A stretch of 64,000 nt of DNA from CAZSNT01 sp964607765 (lineage in GTDB: Bacteria; Verrucomicrobiota; Lentisphaeria; Oligosphaerales; JABHEG01): NCBI GenBank assembly GCA_964607765.1, contig CAZSNT010000008.1, positions 1-64,000 of the forward strand, in the 5' to 3' direction. This document shows positions 45,609-54,082 of this stretch, piece by piece (the first letter of the stretch is position 1; each line of letters opens with the position of its first letter). The position numbers and the translations under genes are program-made. The notes under the pieces are model-generated. The model saw nothing but the letters and a program-made list of their open reading frames with translations. It was not told the DNA's origin and made no database searches.

Positions 45609-47342
45609 CTACTTCCTCTTCTTCTTCCTGGGACTCTTGCCGGCGGCGCTTGCCAAGGCTTCGGCTTGCTTTACATGCCTCTTGTTCTTGCTTCTCGCAA
45701 TGATCTCTGCCGCCAATTCCTTGGACTCCTTGCCATTGCGCTTGGCAATGCTCCCGGCCAGTTGGAGCGCCGCCGCTTCGGCCTCTTCGCGGAGTGCGGG
45801 GTCCCTGAGCAATTGCCGTATCAGACCAACTGCCTTGACGTTCTTGGTGGCACCCAGCCCGCTGACCACCATCCGCTTTTCATCGGGGCGCTTCGACAGC
45901 GCCAAGGCATCGGTGTACATGGCCAGTTGCCTATTGGAGTTCTTCTCGAAGGCCGTGCACTGTATGTAGCCGCGCAGAGCCAGTATCCGTTCCACCTCTT
46001 CAGAGGCGTCTTGTGTCAGCTCCAACAAAACTGGCGCAGCGGCGGCATTGGGCCAGGCTGCCAAGGTGCGCAACGCCTTTTTCCGCAGCTCGGCATCGCC
46101 CGCCTCCAATGCGCCCAGAACCAGCGCCAAGGCTTCAGCGGCTCCGGCTCTCCTGGCGACATCGAGGATGAACAATTTTGCGGGAAGATCGGCAGCGGCA
46201 TAGTAGGGCGCAACGGCTTCCATGCACTTGGCCGCATCGGTTGCCTGGGCGCATGTTTCTTTGACGGCGTGTTGCGCATCGGCCTTTTCGCGGGGATCGT
46301 CAATGGCGAGCGACCGCTTCATCATGGCATCCACATAGTCGTCCGTTGCCACCTCGGCCAGCCCCAGCCAGGCGGCTTGGCGCATCGCCGCGTCGGCGCC
46401 ATCCGTCAACGCCAGCAGCGCGGGCGTGGCGGCGATGCAGTTGCGTTTGCCAAGGACGGCAACGGCATCGGCGCATGTTTCCTTGACGGAGAGCCGATCA
46501 ATAATTGCGTCGTCCACGCCCTCGCCGTCGAGCCGGGCCAATGCATCGACGGCAACGGCCTTGCAGGCATCATCCTGCATCTGGGCAAACAGCAGCCCTG
46601 CCTCCTTTGCACCACCGATCCTGCCGAGGGCGGCGATGGCGGCTTGGCGCACGGCAAGATCCGGTCCATCCAGGAAACCGGCCAGCGCTGGAACGGCGGC
46701 GGCATCGCCGCGCGCGCCGAGCAGCGCAATCGCCTCGGCCTGCAACCCGGGGGGAAGATCCGGCAGGTCCTTGGCCAAAGCGCGCGTGAAGTCCGTGCTT
46801 TGCACCGTCGCGACTTGCCGAAGGACGCCGCTGCGCCGCGCGGACAGTTTGCTCTCCAGTGTTTCCGCCGCCACGGTTGCCGCGCGCTTTGTATCGCTGC
46901 GGATGAGCGCGGCAAACGTCTCGGCCGCCTCGGCTGCCGGGACGACAGGCGCGGTTGGGCGCAGGCTTTCTTGAAGCGGCCCCAGAGCGGCCTTTGCCGC
47001 TGTACTGTCCATGGACCCCAGGGCATAGCGGGCATAATGGCGCAGTTGCTGGTCGTCCAGCAATGCCGCCAGCGCAGGAACGGATTTGTCAGTGCCGATC
47101 CGCCGGAGCATCCGGCAGGCAAACGCCCGACCCTCCACGGTGGCGTTTTTCGACGAAACGACTCCAATCAGCTCGGCCTCGATAGCGCCCCGTTTTCCGG
47201 GCGGCGCTTTCCGCACCAGCTCCTCCAACTGCTCCGGTGCGGCGGGTTCGTTGCCGTATTCATAGTTCTTGAGATTTTGCCAGAGGTCTGCGTTGACCAT
47301 CGAGGCAACGAGAATCAGCAATGCAATCCACCTTGCTTTCAT
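45609..47342 (-). CDS. Exported HEAT-repeat protein
   Basis: 577 residues from the ATG at 47342 (GGAG eight bases upstream). A signal peptide (WIALLILVASMVNA) is followed by about a dozen HEAT-type helical pairs, for example VPALAALLDDQQLRHYARYA, AVPALAGFLDGPDLAVRQAA and APVLLELTQDASEEVERILA. There is no catalytic domain. HEAT arrays are scaffolds for protein or ligand binding. Its place inside a sulfatase operon, together with the same basic tail (GKSPRKKKRK) as its enzyme neighbours, suggests it works beside them in the periplasm or at the surface, possibly as an organiser. That role is inferred only from context. Confidence 0.8.
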   Translation of the reverse strand: MKARWIALLILVASMVNADLWQNLKNYEYGNEPAAPEQLEELVRKAPPGKRGAIEAELIGVVSSKNATVEGRAFACRMLRRIGTDKSVPALAALLDDQQLRHYARYALGSMDSTAAKAALGPLQESLRPTAPVVPAAEAAETFAALIRSDTKRAATVAAETLESKLSARRSGVLRQVATVQSTDFTRALAKDLPDLPPGLQAEAIALLGARGDAAAVPALAGFLDGPDLAVRQAAIAALGRIGGAKEAGLLFAQMQDDACKAVAVDALARLDGEGVDDAIIDRLSVKETCADAVAVLGKRNCIAATPALLALTDGADAAMRQAAWLGLAEVATDDYVDAMMKRSLAIDDPREKADAQHAVKETCAQATDAAKCMEAVAPYYAAADLPAKLFILDVARRAGAAEALALVLGALEAGDAELRKKALRTLAAWPNAAAAPVLLELTQDASEEVERILALRGYIQCTAFEKNSNRQLAMYTDALALSKRPDEKRMVVSGLGATKNVKAVGLIRQLLRDPALREEAEAAALQLAGSIAKRNGKESKELAAEIIARSKNKRHVKQAEALASAAGKSPRKKKRK

Positions 47343-47368
47343 ATCCAATACTCCACTCCGTAAGCTTG

Positions 47369-48574
47369 CTAAATCTGCCACGGGCCGCGGCGCGGGCGGT
47401 CGACCATCCGACTGGCTTCGGCATCGCCGACAAAATCCTCTTTGACGGGATCCCAACGCAGCCGGCGGCCGAGCTTGTAGCAGATGTTGGCCAGATGGCA
47501 AAGCGTGGCGGTGCGGTGCGAAAACTCGACATCCCGGAACGGTGTCTCGCGCGTCTTTACGCAGTGGAGGAAATCCCCCGCCAAGGTGGTTGCCCCGCCG
47601 CTGTACCAGCGCAACCCCGGCGGGACTTTGATGCTGCGTAGGGGACGCACGTCGCCCTCGGAGCCGATGTAGCGCATCTCCTTGCCGTGATGGATCTTCA
47701 TGCCGTTGGCAAACTTGAACATCAGGAATTCATTGTCCTCGGCGCCCGGCGGGACGATCTCCGAGGGTCCCGTTTCGTCCAGGCCCAGGCCATGCATGAC
47801 CGCGCCGAATTTGTGGCCGCCCCAGTCGGTGAGCGAGCCGCCCGAATAGTCCTCCCACTTGCGGAAGCCCATGGAACCGAGTCCGGCGCAACGTTCCGGA
47901 TGGTACGGCGCCCACGGTGCCGGCCCCAGCCACATGTCCCAGTCAATCGTATTGGGGGGAATCGGTTTTCCCGGCAGATAGCACGGTCCCGAGGAACCGC
48001 CGGGGCTGGCATGGGCCTCCATCACCTCGCCGAAACGACCGCTGCGCGCGGCGCAGGCCAGCTTGCCATAATCCTGCAGGACACGCTGGCTTCCGCCGCT
48101 GAGGATACGCCCATGGCGACGCACTGCATCCACCATCTTGCGCCCCTCGGCAATGGTCAGCGTCAGCGGTTTTTCGCAGAATACGTCCTTCCCGCTCTTG
48201 CAGGCGTCGACGGAAATCTGCGCATGCCAGTGGTCGGGCGTGGCGCACATCACAAAATCGACGTCGGTGCGGGCCAGGATCTCGCGATAGTCCATGTGCG
48301 CGGCGCAATCCTGGTTTCCATACCTGCCGTTCACGTGCTCCACGCCCGCCTTCAAGTGGGCATGCTGCACATCGCAGACCGCCACAACCTGGACCTGGGG
48401 ATGGCTCATGAACTCCCTCATGACGCCCATGCCCCGGCGTCCGGTTCCAATAGCGGCCATGACGAGCCGTTCGCTCGCCGCCGGGCGGCCTCTGCCGCCC
48501 AACGCGCTCGAAGTGACAATCTGTGGGCAGACAACTGCCGCCGCGCCCACCTTGAGAAACTCTCTTCTCTTCAT
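47369..48574 (-). CDS. Tat-exported Gfo/Idh/MocA-family oxidoreductase
   Basis: 401 residues from the ATG at 48574 (GGAAGG upstream). The N-terminus MKRREFLKVGAAAVVC is a twin-arginine type signal. The nucleotide-binding loop IGTGRRGMG lies at 42-50, and the conserved VFCEKPLTL with Lys135 is the usual catalytic or sugar-contact motif. The C-terminal half is the mixed beta-sheet domain (GGSLTDWGGHKFGAVMHGL). Such secreted members oxidise or epimerise sugars, or act by NAD-dependent hydrolysis as in GH109. Here a role on fucose or an amino sugar from the sulfated glycan is plausible. It is flanked by ThuA and HEAT genes within 30 bases each. Confidence 0.9.
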   Translation of the reverse strand: MKRREFLKVGAAAVVCPQIVTSSALGGRGRPAASERLVMAAIGTGRRGMGVMREFMSHPQVQVVAVCDVQHAHLKAGVEHVNGRYGNQDCAAHMDYREILARTDVDFVMCATPDHWHAQISVDACKSGKDVFCEKPLTLTIAEGRKMVDAVRRHGRILSGGSQRVLQDYGKLACAARSGRFGEVMEAHASPGGSSGPCYLPGKPIPPNTIDWDMWLGPAPWAPYHPERCAGLGSMGFRKWEDYSGGSLTDWGGHKFGAVMHGLGLDETGPSEIVPPGAEDNEFLMFKFANGMKIHHGKEMRYIGSEGDVRPLRSIKVPPGLRWYSGGATTLAGDFLHCVKTRETPFRDVEFSHRTATLCHLANICYKLGRRLRWDPVKEDFVGDAEASRMVDRPRRGPWQI

Positions 48575-48593
48575 CGGCCTTCCCTTCCTGGAC

Positions 48594-49619
48594 CTATTCC
48601 AAAGCATCATCCACATCTAGGTCGCCCACCACATACTGGAACCCGTTCGCCCAGAACCTGAGGACGGACGGGTTGGCGAAGGTCGATGTGTTGTGGCCAA
48701 GCGAGCAGTAGAAAACGCGCCCCTTGCCATGTCGTTTGACCCACGCCACCGGGTAGTCGCCGTCGGTGCGCTTCATCTTGTCCGGGTTCGGCTTGTCGGA
48801 CTCTTCGAGGTCGATGGAGAGCAGGACGCGTACTTTGGCACGGTCGTAGGGAGTCTTGAACTGGTAGATTTCATCCTTGATCGAAAACGACTTCGCCTCG
48901 CCGAAAGCCCCGTTGCAGAGCGTGTGCCCCGGCTCCTCCAGGTTGACGGTCACCGTATCCCCACCACCCCAGGGATGACCATCGAAATAGGCGCCGATCA
49001 TGTCGCCGTACGCCGGCGATCTCTTGAGCGAGTCGGTCGCGGCGTGGATGCCAAAGAAACCGCCGCCGCCCTTGACGTAGTCGGTCAGGCTCTTCACCAG
49101 CCGCGTCTGGTTTTCCACCTGCGCTTGCTTGTTTGGGGCCGACAGCTCGTTGAACAAGTGGCGGCCGACCGGACGCAGGAACACCTCCCCGGTGGCATTG
49201 GGGAAACAAACCGCGTCAAACGTCTTGAGGACCTCCGGCTCGAAATTGGCGAGGTCGTCGCTGATCACAGCGGTGAACGCACCCGTCTCTTCGCCAAACG
49301 CCTGCAAAGCTGCCTTGTAAGTCGGGATTCCGAAGCGGTGCGGCCCGTGGCTGACGGCGTAGACCAGCACGCGGCGTGGCTTGGCCGGCTTGGCCTTCAA
49401 TTCGATCGTTCCGGCGATCCTGGCGCACTCTTCGACGACCTTCTGGTCGACCTCATGCACTCGGTTGAACTTGTCGATGGCCGACTGTTGCTTGGACTTC
49501 CTGTCCTGCTGTTTCGCCCTCTTCTTCGCCGGCGCGGCGGACGCCAGCATCGACGTTCCCACCACACCTGCACAGAGGGCGACGAGCATCGCCCGGCGTT
49601 TCAAGACTGTTGTTCTCAT
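48594..49619 (-). CDS. ThuA-domain protein (exported)
   Basis: 341 residues. Signal peptide MLVALCAGVVGTSMLASA, then a basic linker (AKKRAKQQDRKSKQQ), then a ThuA-type flavodoxin-like domain from about 80: RRVLVYAVSHGPHRFG, GGGGFFGIHAATDS, GDMIGAYFDGHPWGGG and GKGRVFYCSLGHNTSTF. ThuA proteins are linked to disaccharide use, usually next to Gfo/Idh/MocA oxidoreductases, as here (19 bases downstream). The biochemical reaction is not settled. A 90-base relic of the same gene remains at 39488-39580. Confidence 0.85.
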   Translation of the reverse strand: MRTTVLKRRAMLVALCAGVVGTSMLASAAPAKKRAKQQDRKSKQQSAIDKFNRVHEVDQKVVEECARIAGTIELKAKPAKPRRVLVYAVSHGPHRFGIPTYKAALQAFGEETGAFTAVISDDLANFEPEVLKTFDAVCFPNATGEVFLRPVGRHLFNELSAPNKQAQVENQTRLVKSLTDYVKGGGGFFGIHAATDSLKRSPAYGDMIGAYFDGHPWGGGDTVTVNLEEPGHTLCNGAFGEAKSFSIKDEIYQFKTPYDRAKVRVLLSIDLEESDKPNPDKMKRTDGDYPVAWVKRHGKGRVFYCSLGHNTSTFANPSVLRFWANGFQYVVGDLDVDDALE

Positions 49620-49628
49620 GTTCTTCCT

Positions 49629-51068
49629 TTACTTCCGTTCCCGCTTCTTCGCCGTCTTCCGTTCTTGCTTCTCTGTCGGCTTCTCGCCCATGGCGCTCTT
49701 TCCGCCGCGGATGCGCTTGGCGTTCCGGCCGGCGACGGCCTCCCTTTCGGTCTCGGACGGGTCGTCGCCCTGGGCTTCGAGCCATTCGTCGAGCTTGGCC
49801 TGGAGGCGGTCCAGGTCCTTTTTAGACTCGGGGTTGTTGGCCAGGTTGTTCTGCTCCCACGGGTCGCTGGCGAGATCGTAGAACTCGACGGCGGGATGAT
49901 GTTCGTAGATATCGACCACTTTCTTGGCGTCGGGATTGGTTTCGGCATCCGCCACCCACGACTTGAAGATCCCTTCCACGCCCATGCCGGGGCAGCGGTA
50001 GGTTTTCTCCGGCCAGTAGTTGCGCACGAGCTTGAAGCGGGTGTCGGTGACGGCGCGAATGGGGTAGCCACCGTGCGTGGAGGCGGGCAATGCGCTGGTG
50101 ATGAAGCTGAAGGCATAGTCGCGATGCGTATCGGTTTTGCCTTCGAGCACCTCCAGGATGCTGCGGCCATCAAGGTCGGCGGGGGGCGTTCCGCCGCAGA
50201 TTTCCATCAAAGTCGGCAGCACGTCGGCATAATGGACGATGGCGGCCGAGCTGGAACCCGGTTCGATGCGCCCGGGCCACTTGGCGACCATGCCGGCGTG
50301 GAAGCCGGGCTGGTAGGCGGTGAACTTCGCGCCGGGAAGGTGCGCGCCCTGTTCAGTCAGGAATATGAAGACCGTATTGTCTTCCTGGCCGCTCCTTCTC
50401 AGGATCTTGCGCACGGCGCCCACCTCCTTGTCGAGGTATTCGACCTCGGCGTAGTATTTGCACAGCACTTCGCGCAGGTGCTGGTTGTCGAAGTGGTTGG
50501 GCTGGATGATGAACTTGGCCGGATCGAGAGCATCCGGGTTGCCCTTGTCCCAAGGCAGATGCGGCTGGTGCGAGCAGACGGCCAGGCAGAACGGTTCGGA
50601 TTCGTCCTTGACGATGTAGTCGCGGATCGCGTCGAGGTTTTCCATGATCTCGTCGTGCTTCTTGTCGCCCACCCGCTCGAACGGAAAGACCGCCTCGGGG
50701 CCAACGTGCTTCTTGCCGACCAGCCCGACTCGGTAGCCCAGCGGCCGGAGGCGCAGCGGCAGCCCTTTGACGTCCGGCTTGGCCGGGATGCCGTTGCCGA
50801 TGATCCCGTTGCGGCGGGGAAACAACCCCGTGTAGAGCTCGCCCCGGGAAGGAGTGCACTGGGTAAAGGAAGTGTAACACTGGTCCATCCGCATGCCTTC
50901 GCTGGCCAGCTGGTCGATGTTTGGCGTCTTGCAGTTCACCGCGCCGTAGCAGCCCAGGTCGAAGCGGTGCAGGTCGTCCGCCACAAACAAAATGATATTC
51001 GGCTTCGGCTGCGCAAGAACAGCCGCGGCCATAACCGTCCCCAACAATGCAACTCCAATTCTCTTCAT
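49629..51068 (-). CDS. Sulfatase, heparan N-sulfatase-like (secreted)
   Basis: 479 residues from the ATG at 51068; a longer frame to 51338 only overlaps the previous gene. Signal peptide RIGVALLGTVMAAAVLA, ADDLHRFDLGCYGAV, active site QCTPSRGELYTG with Cys71, and VGKKHVGPEAVFPFE, where GKKH replaces GKWH as in heparan N-sulfatase-like branches. LTEQGAHLPGAKFT is the second metal loop. The tail is highly basic (QERKTAKKRERK). The signal peptide is very like that of the sulfatase at 52615 (MKRFGVALFG), which suggests tandem copying of gene starts. Confidence 0.9.
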   Translation of the reverse strand: MKRIGVALLGTVMAAAVLAQPKPNIILFVADDLHRFDLGCYGAVNCKTPNIDQLASEGMRMDQCYTSFTQCTPSRGELYTGLFPRRNGIIGNGIPAKPDVKGLPLRLRPLGYRVGLVGKKHVGPEAVFPFERVGDKKHDEIMENLDAIRDYIVKDESEPFCLAVCSHQPHLPWDKGNPDALDPAKFIIQPNHFDNQHLREVLCKYYAEVEYLDKEVGAVRKILRRSGQEDNTVFIFLTEQGAHLPGAKFTAYQPGFHAGMVAKWPGRIEPGSSSAAIVHYADVLPTLMEICGGTPPADLDGRSILEVLEGKTDTHRDYAFSFITSALPASTHGGYPIRAVTDTRFKLVRNYWPEKTYRCPGMGVEGIFKSWVADAETNPDAKKVVDIYEHHPAVEFYDLASDPWEQNNLANNPESKKDLDRLQAKLDEWLEAQGDDPSETEREAVAGRNAKRIRGGKSAMGEKPTEKQERKTAKKRERK

Positions 51069-51105
51069 TCCTTTTTCTTTCTCTTTCGTGCGCTCGACAA
51101 CGTGC

Positions 51106-52497
51106 TCACGGCCGCGCGGCTTGCCACCCTTCTTCCAGTTGCCGGGATAGCTGCCTGACAAGTTCCTTGTTTTCGGGGTTGCCACCCACATTGATATTTT
51201 CCTGCGGATCGTTTTCCAGATCGTATAGCATCCTTCCGCCATCCTTGTATTCGACATAGTTGTAGCGTTCGGTGACGAGGCTGTCGGCGTTGCGGAAGCG
51301 GCAAAAAGCCGCCTTCTTCCAAGGCTGGTCGGGCGCATCCAGCAGCGGCTTGAAGCTGGCGCCTTGGAGCCCGTGGTTGGCGGTCTCTATCCCGGCCAGT
51401 TCGCAGAGGGAGGGGTGGATGTCCACGAACTCGACCAGCCGCGCGCTCTTTTGTCCTTCGCGAATGCCTGGGCCTGCCAGGACCAGCGGCGAATTGACCG
51501 CGAGGTCCATGAGGTTGTGCTTGCCCCAGAAGTTGTGCTCGCCGAGATGCCAGCCGTGGTCGCCCCAGAGGATGACGATGGTGTTTTCGCGCAGCCCGAG
51601 CTCGTCGAGCGCCTGGAGAACGCGGCCGACCTGCGCATCAATGTAACTTACACAAGCGTAATAGCCGTGGCGCAGGCTCCGATGCCACTCCTCGCTGTTG
51701 TATTTCATGCCGCGATCATGGTAGGAGCGAATCTCCCCGGACCCGCGGAGCTCTTTCGGGACGTTCTTCGGCATGTACGGATTGTCAGCCAGCTCGATCT
51801 TTTCGCGGTCGTAGAGGTCCCAGTATTTCCTGGGCGCATAAAATGGGAGGTGCGGCTTCCAGAACCCGCATGCGAGGAAGAAGGGGGTCCCGGCCTCCTT
51901 CATCCGCTTGAGGTCCTCGATCGTCTTGTCGGCAACCTGCCCGTCGCGGTAGGCATTGTCCGGGACATCCGGCGACTCAAAAACCGGACCACGCTGCTTC
52001 CTGCCGCCAATCATGTTCTTGGACTCCGGGTCGAGAGTACCGAGACTGCTCTTTTCCGGCCGCCACGGCGGCTCGCTCCAACTGCGGTCCGCGGTGTCTT
52101 CCGGGTGATGGAAGACCTTCCCGTTAGAGATGCAGTGGTAGCCGTCCTTCTTAAACTCCTCCGGCAGCGTCATTGCGCCCGGGGCATCTTTTTCGGCGAA
52201 TGTGGAAAAGCTCTTGAAACGTTGCACGGTCGGGCGCAAGCCGGTCAGCAGGCTGGCCCGGGAAGCGACGCAAGTGGGGACCTGACAATAGGCGCGGCTG
52301 AATACCGTGCCACGGGCCGCCAACCGGTCGATGTGGGGCGACTTGATCCACGTGTTGCCATAGCAGCCCAGCTCTGGACGCAGATCGTCCACTGCGATAA
52401 AGAGTACGTTGGGCTTGGCGGTCTCCGCAACAGCTGACGCAAGTATGCCCGCCAGCGCCAGGGCGACTGTTCCTATCCTGAAACGACTCATCTTCAT
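51106..52497 (-). CDS. Iduronate-2-sulfatase-like enzyme with CxAxR motif
   Basis: 463 residues from the ATG at 52497 (a second ATG at 52491 is possible). Signal peptide IGTVALALAGILASAVA, then VLFIAVDDLRPELGCYGN. The active site is TCVASRASLLTG: Cys76 and Arg80 are kept, but the usual Pro is Ala. SNGKVFHHPEDTADRSW is the GK(V/L)(F/Y)H pattern of iduronate-2-sulfatase-like enzymes, and LWGDHGWHLGEHNFWGK is the second metal loop. It has no basic tail (it ends EEGWQAARP). Ala at this site is known in some sulfatases accepted by anaerobic maturases, so activity is likely but maturation may be selective. Confidence 0.9.
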   Translation of the reverse strand: MKMSRFRIGTVALALAGILASAVAETAKPNVLFIAVDDLRPELGCYGNTWIKSPHIDRLAARGTVFSRAYCQVPTCVASRASLLTGLRPTVQRFKSFSTFAEKDAPGAMTLPEEFKKDGYHCISNGKVFHHPEDTADRSWSEPPWRPEKSSLGTLDPESKNMIGGRKQRGPVFESPDVPDNAYRDGQVADKTIEDLKRMKEAGTPFFLACGFWKPHLPFYAPRKYWDLYDREKIELADNPYMPKNVPKELRGSGEIRSYHDRGMKYNSEEWHRSLRHGYYACVSYIDAQVGRVLQALDELGLRENTIVILWGDHGWHLGEHNFWGKHNLMDLAVNSPLVLAGPGIREGQKSARLVEFVDIHPSLCELAGIETANHGLQGASFKPLLDAPDQPWKKAAFCRFRNADSLVTERYNYVEYKDGGRMLYDLENDPQENINVGGNPENKELVRQLSRQLEEGWQAARP

Positions 52498-52574
52498 TGG
52501 CAGTCCCGTTCTTGTCCTGCAACGTAGGGCCAGCGTTCCGTTTGCCCACAAACGAGTGGGGTGCTCGTGCCGCT

Positions 52575-52611
52575 CTTTTCCAATCCTCGGAAAAGCTCCA
52601 AGGACTGGAAG
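52575..52611. repeat. Two adjacent short dyads between sulfatase genes
   Basis: CTTTTCC (52575-52581) and GGAAAAG (52589-52595) form a perfect seven-pair stem, followed by TCCA (52597-52600) with TGGA (52606-52609). They lie in the 117-base gap between two iduronate-2-sulfatase-like genes, directly after the upstream gene's stop, and may end or protect part of the transcript. TTCCAA/TTGGAA-type dyads may be a dispersed repeat in this genome; only this copy is seen here. Confidence 0.45.
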
Positions 52612-52614
52612 GTC

Positions 52615-54048
52615 CTATTTCTTCTCCCGCCCTTCGCGTTTTTTGCGCCTGGCGACCTGCTTCGCGCTGTTGTATGCGGTGCCGTAATAGTTGGCGGTGT
52701 GTTTGGGGATGTGCTTGGCCAGTTCCTTCTTGACGGCTTCAAACTCCGGGCTGGCGGCCAGGTTGTTGTGCTCCATCGGGTCGTTTGCCATGTCGTACAG
52801 CTCTTCTTCACCGCCGTTGTACTGAATGTAATGGAACGTCTCAGACCGCACGGAGACATCGCCGGGTAAAGTGATGGTGATGGCGGGGTGGCTCCACTCC
52901 CTATCCGGCTCTTTCAGCAGCGGAACCAGACTCCTGCCTTCGACCTGCTCCGGGATGGGCAGCGCGGCAAGATCGCAAAGCGTGGGATAGAGGTCGAGCA
53001 GGCTGACGGTCCGTTTGCAGACGCTGTTTTCCTTGGTCATGTCGGGGACGTGGATGCTCAACACGGAGTGCACCGCCTCTTCCCATAGCGTCTGCTTCCT
53101 CCAGTGCAGCTTCTCGCCGAGATGCCAGCCGTGGTCGGACCACAGCACGATGATGGTGTTGTCATATTCGCCGGCTTCCTTCAGTGCTTGGATCACGCGT
53201 CCGAGGCAATCGTCCGCCATGGAGATCGCGGCCAGGTAGCCTTGGACGCCGTGCGCCCATTTGCCGTGGTCGCGGATAGCCTTGAAGCCCGCCACCTCAT
53301 GGTCGTAGACCGAATAGGTTTCTCTGGCATAGTCGGAAAGCTTGGCGTGCGACTCTTCGTTGATTTCGGGCAGGACGATTTCTTCGAGCGGGTGGCGGTC
53401 GAAATACTCCTGCGGCAAGTACCAAGGCTCGTGCGGCTTGAATATGCCATAGGCCCAGAACTGCGGCTTGTCGTGGTCTTTCTTGATCTCCTCGATGAAG
53501 TAGTCCGCGTTCCGCCAGTCAAAGTAGTCCTCCTTCTTCCGGTCAACCACGCCCCAGTCGGGACCCCCATCCGGCGGCACCCCGTTAAGCTCCATGCGAT
53601 CCATCTTCTGCTTCACGCCGGGCCGGTGAAAATGGCTGAAGAGCTCGCGCTTTTTCGGGGCATTGTGGTAGAGCTTGCCAGCGCCCTTCACCTCGTAGCC
53701 ATGCTGCATGAAATACTCCGTGAGCGAGGGGAACTTCGCGATCGCTTCCGACGGACCGATATCGCCACCGTTCTCATAATAGCCGGTGGTGGTCTGGCGC
53801 ATGCCCCAAAACAGGGCGGTCCGCGACGGGCTACACTGCGAGGCGCAGCTGAACGCATTCTCAAACTTCATGCCGCGATTCAGGATCACATCCATATTCG
53901 GCGTGTTGATCTTGCCCTTGTAGCCGCCCAGCGCGGCGGGCCAGTCGTTCAGATCATCAACGGCAATAAACAGGATATTGGGCTTCTGCTGCGCGTATCC
54001 CGCGGCGGCGAACAAGATTCCGAATAGTGCAACTCCAAATCTCTTCAT
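52615..54048 (-). CDS. Iduronate-2-sulfatase-like enzyme (secreted)
   Basis: 477 residues from the ATG at 54048. Signal peptide RFGVALFGILFAAAGYAQ, FIAVDDLNDWPAALGGYKG, active site QCSPSRTALFWG with Cys72 (Trp replaces the usual Thr before Gly), and GAGKLYHNAPKKRELF, the iduronate-2-sulfatase-type loop. LWSDHGWHLGEKLHWRK is the second metal loop. The C-terminus is basic (KQVARRKKREGREKK). It follows the toroid/esterase gene by 34 bases. Confidence 0.9.
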   Translation of the reverse strand: MKRFGVALFGILFAAAGYAQQKPNILFIAVDDLNDWPAALGGYKGKINTPNMDVILNRGMKFENAFSCASQCSPSRTALFWGMRQTTTGYYENGGDIGPSEAIAKFPSLTEYFMQHGYEVKGAGKLYHNAPKKRELFSHFHRPGVKQKMDRMELNGVPPDGGPDWGVVDRKKEDYFDWRNADYFIEEIKKDHDKPQFWAYGIFKPHEPWYLPQEYFDRHPLEEIVLPEINEESHAKLSDYARETYSVYDHEVAGFKAIRDHGKWAHGVQGYLAAISMADDCLGRVIQALKEAGEYDNTIIVLWSDHGWHLGEKLHWRKQTLWEEAVHSVLSIHVPDMTKENSVCKRTVSLLDLYPTLCDLAALPIPEQVEGRSLVPLLKEPDREWSHPAITITLPGDVSVRSETFHYIQYNGGEEELYDMANDPMEHNNLAASPEFEAVKKELAKHIPKHTANYYGTAYNSAKQVARRKKREGREKK

Positions 54049-54082
54049 TCCTTTCCCCTTCAATTCAGCTTTGTCTCGCGTA

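Noticed and set aside
48594..48616. Upstream start of the oxidoreductase at 48616
   Set aside because: It would overlap the ThuA gene and precede the Tat signal; the ATG at 48574 has a strong ribosome-binding site.
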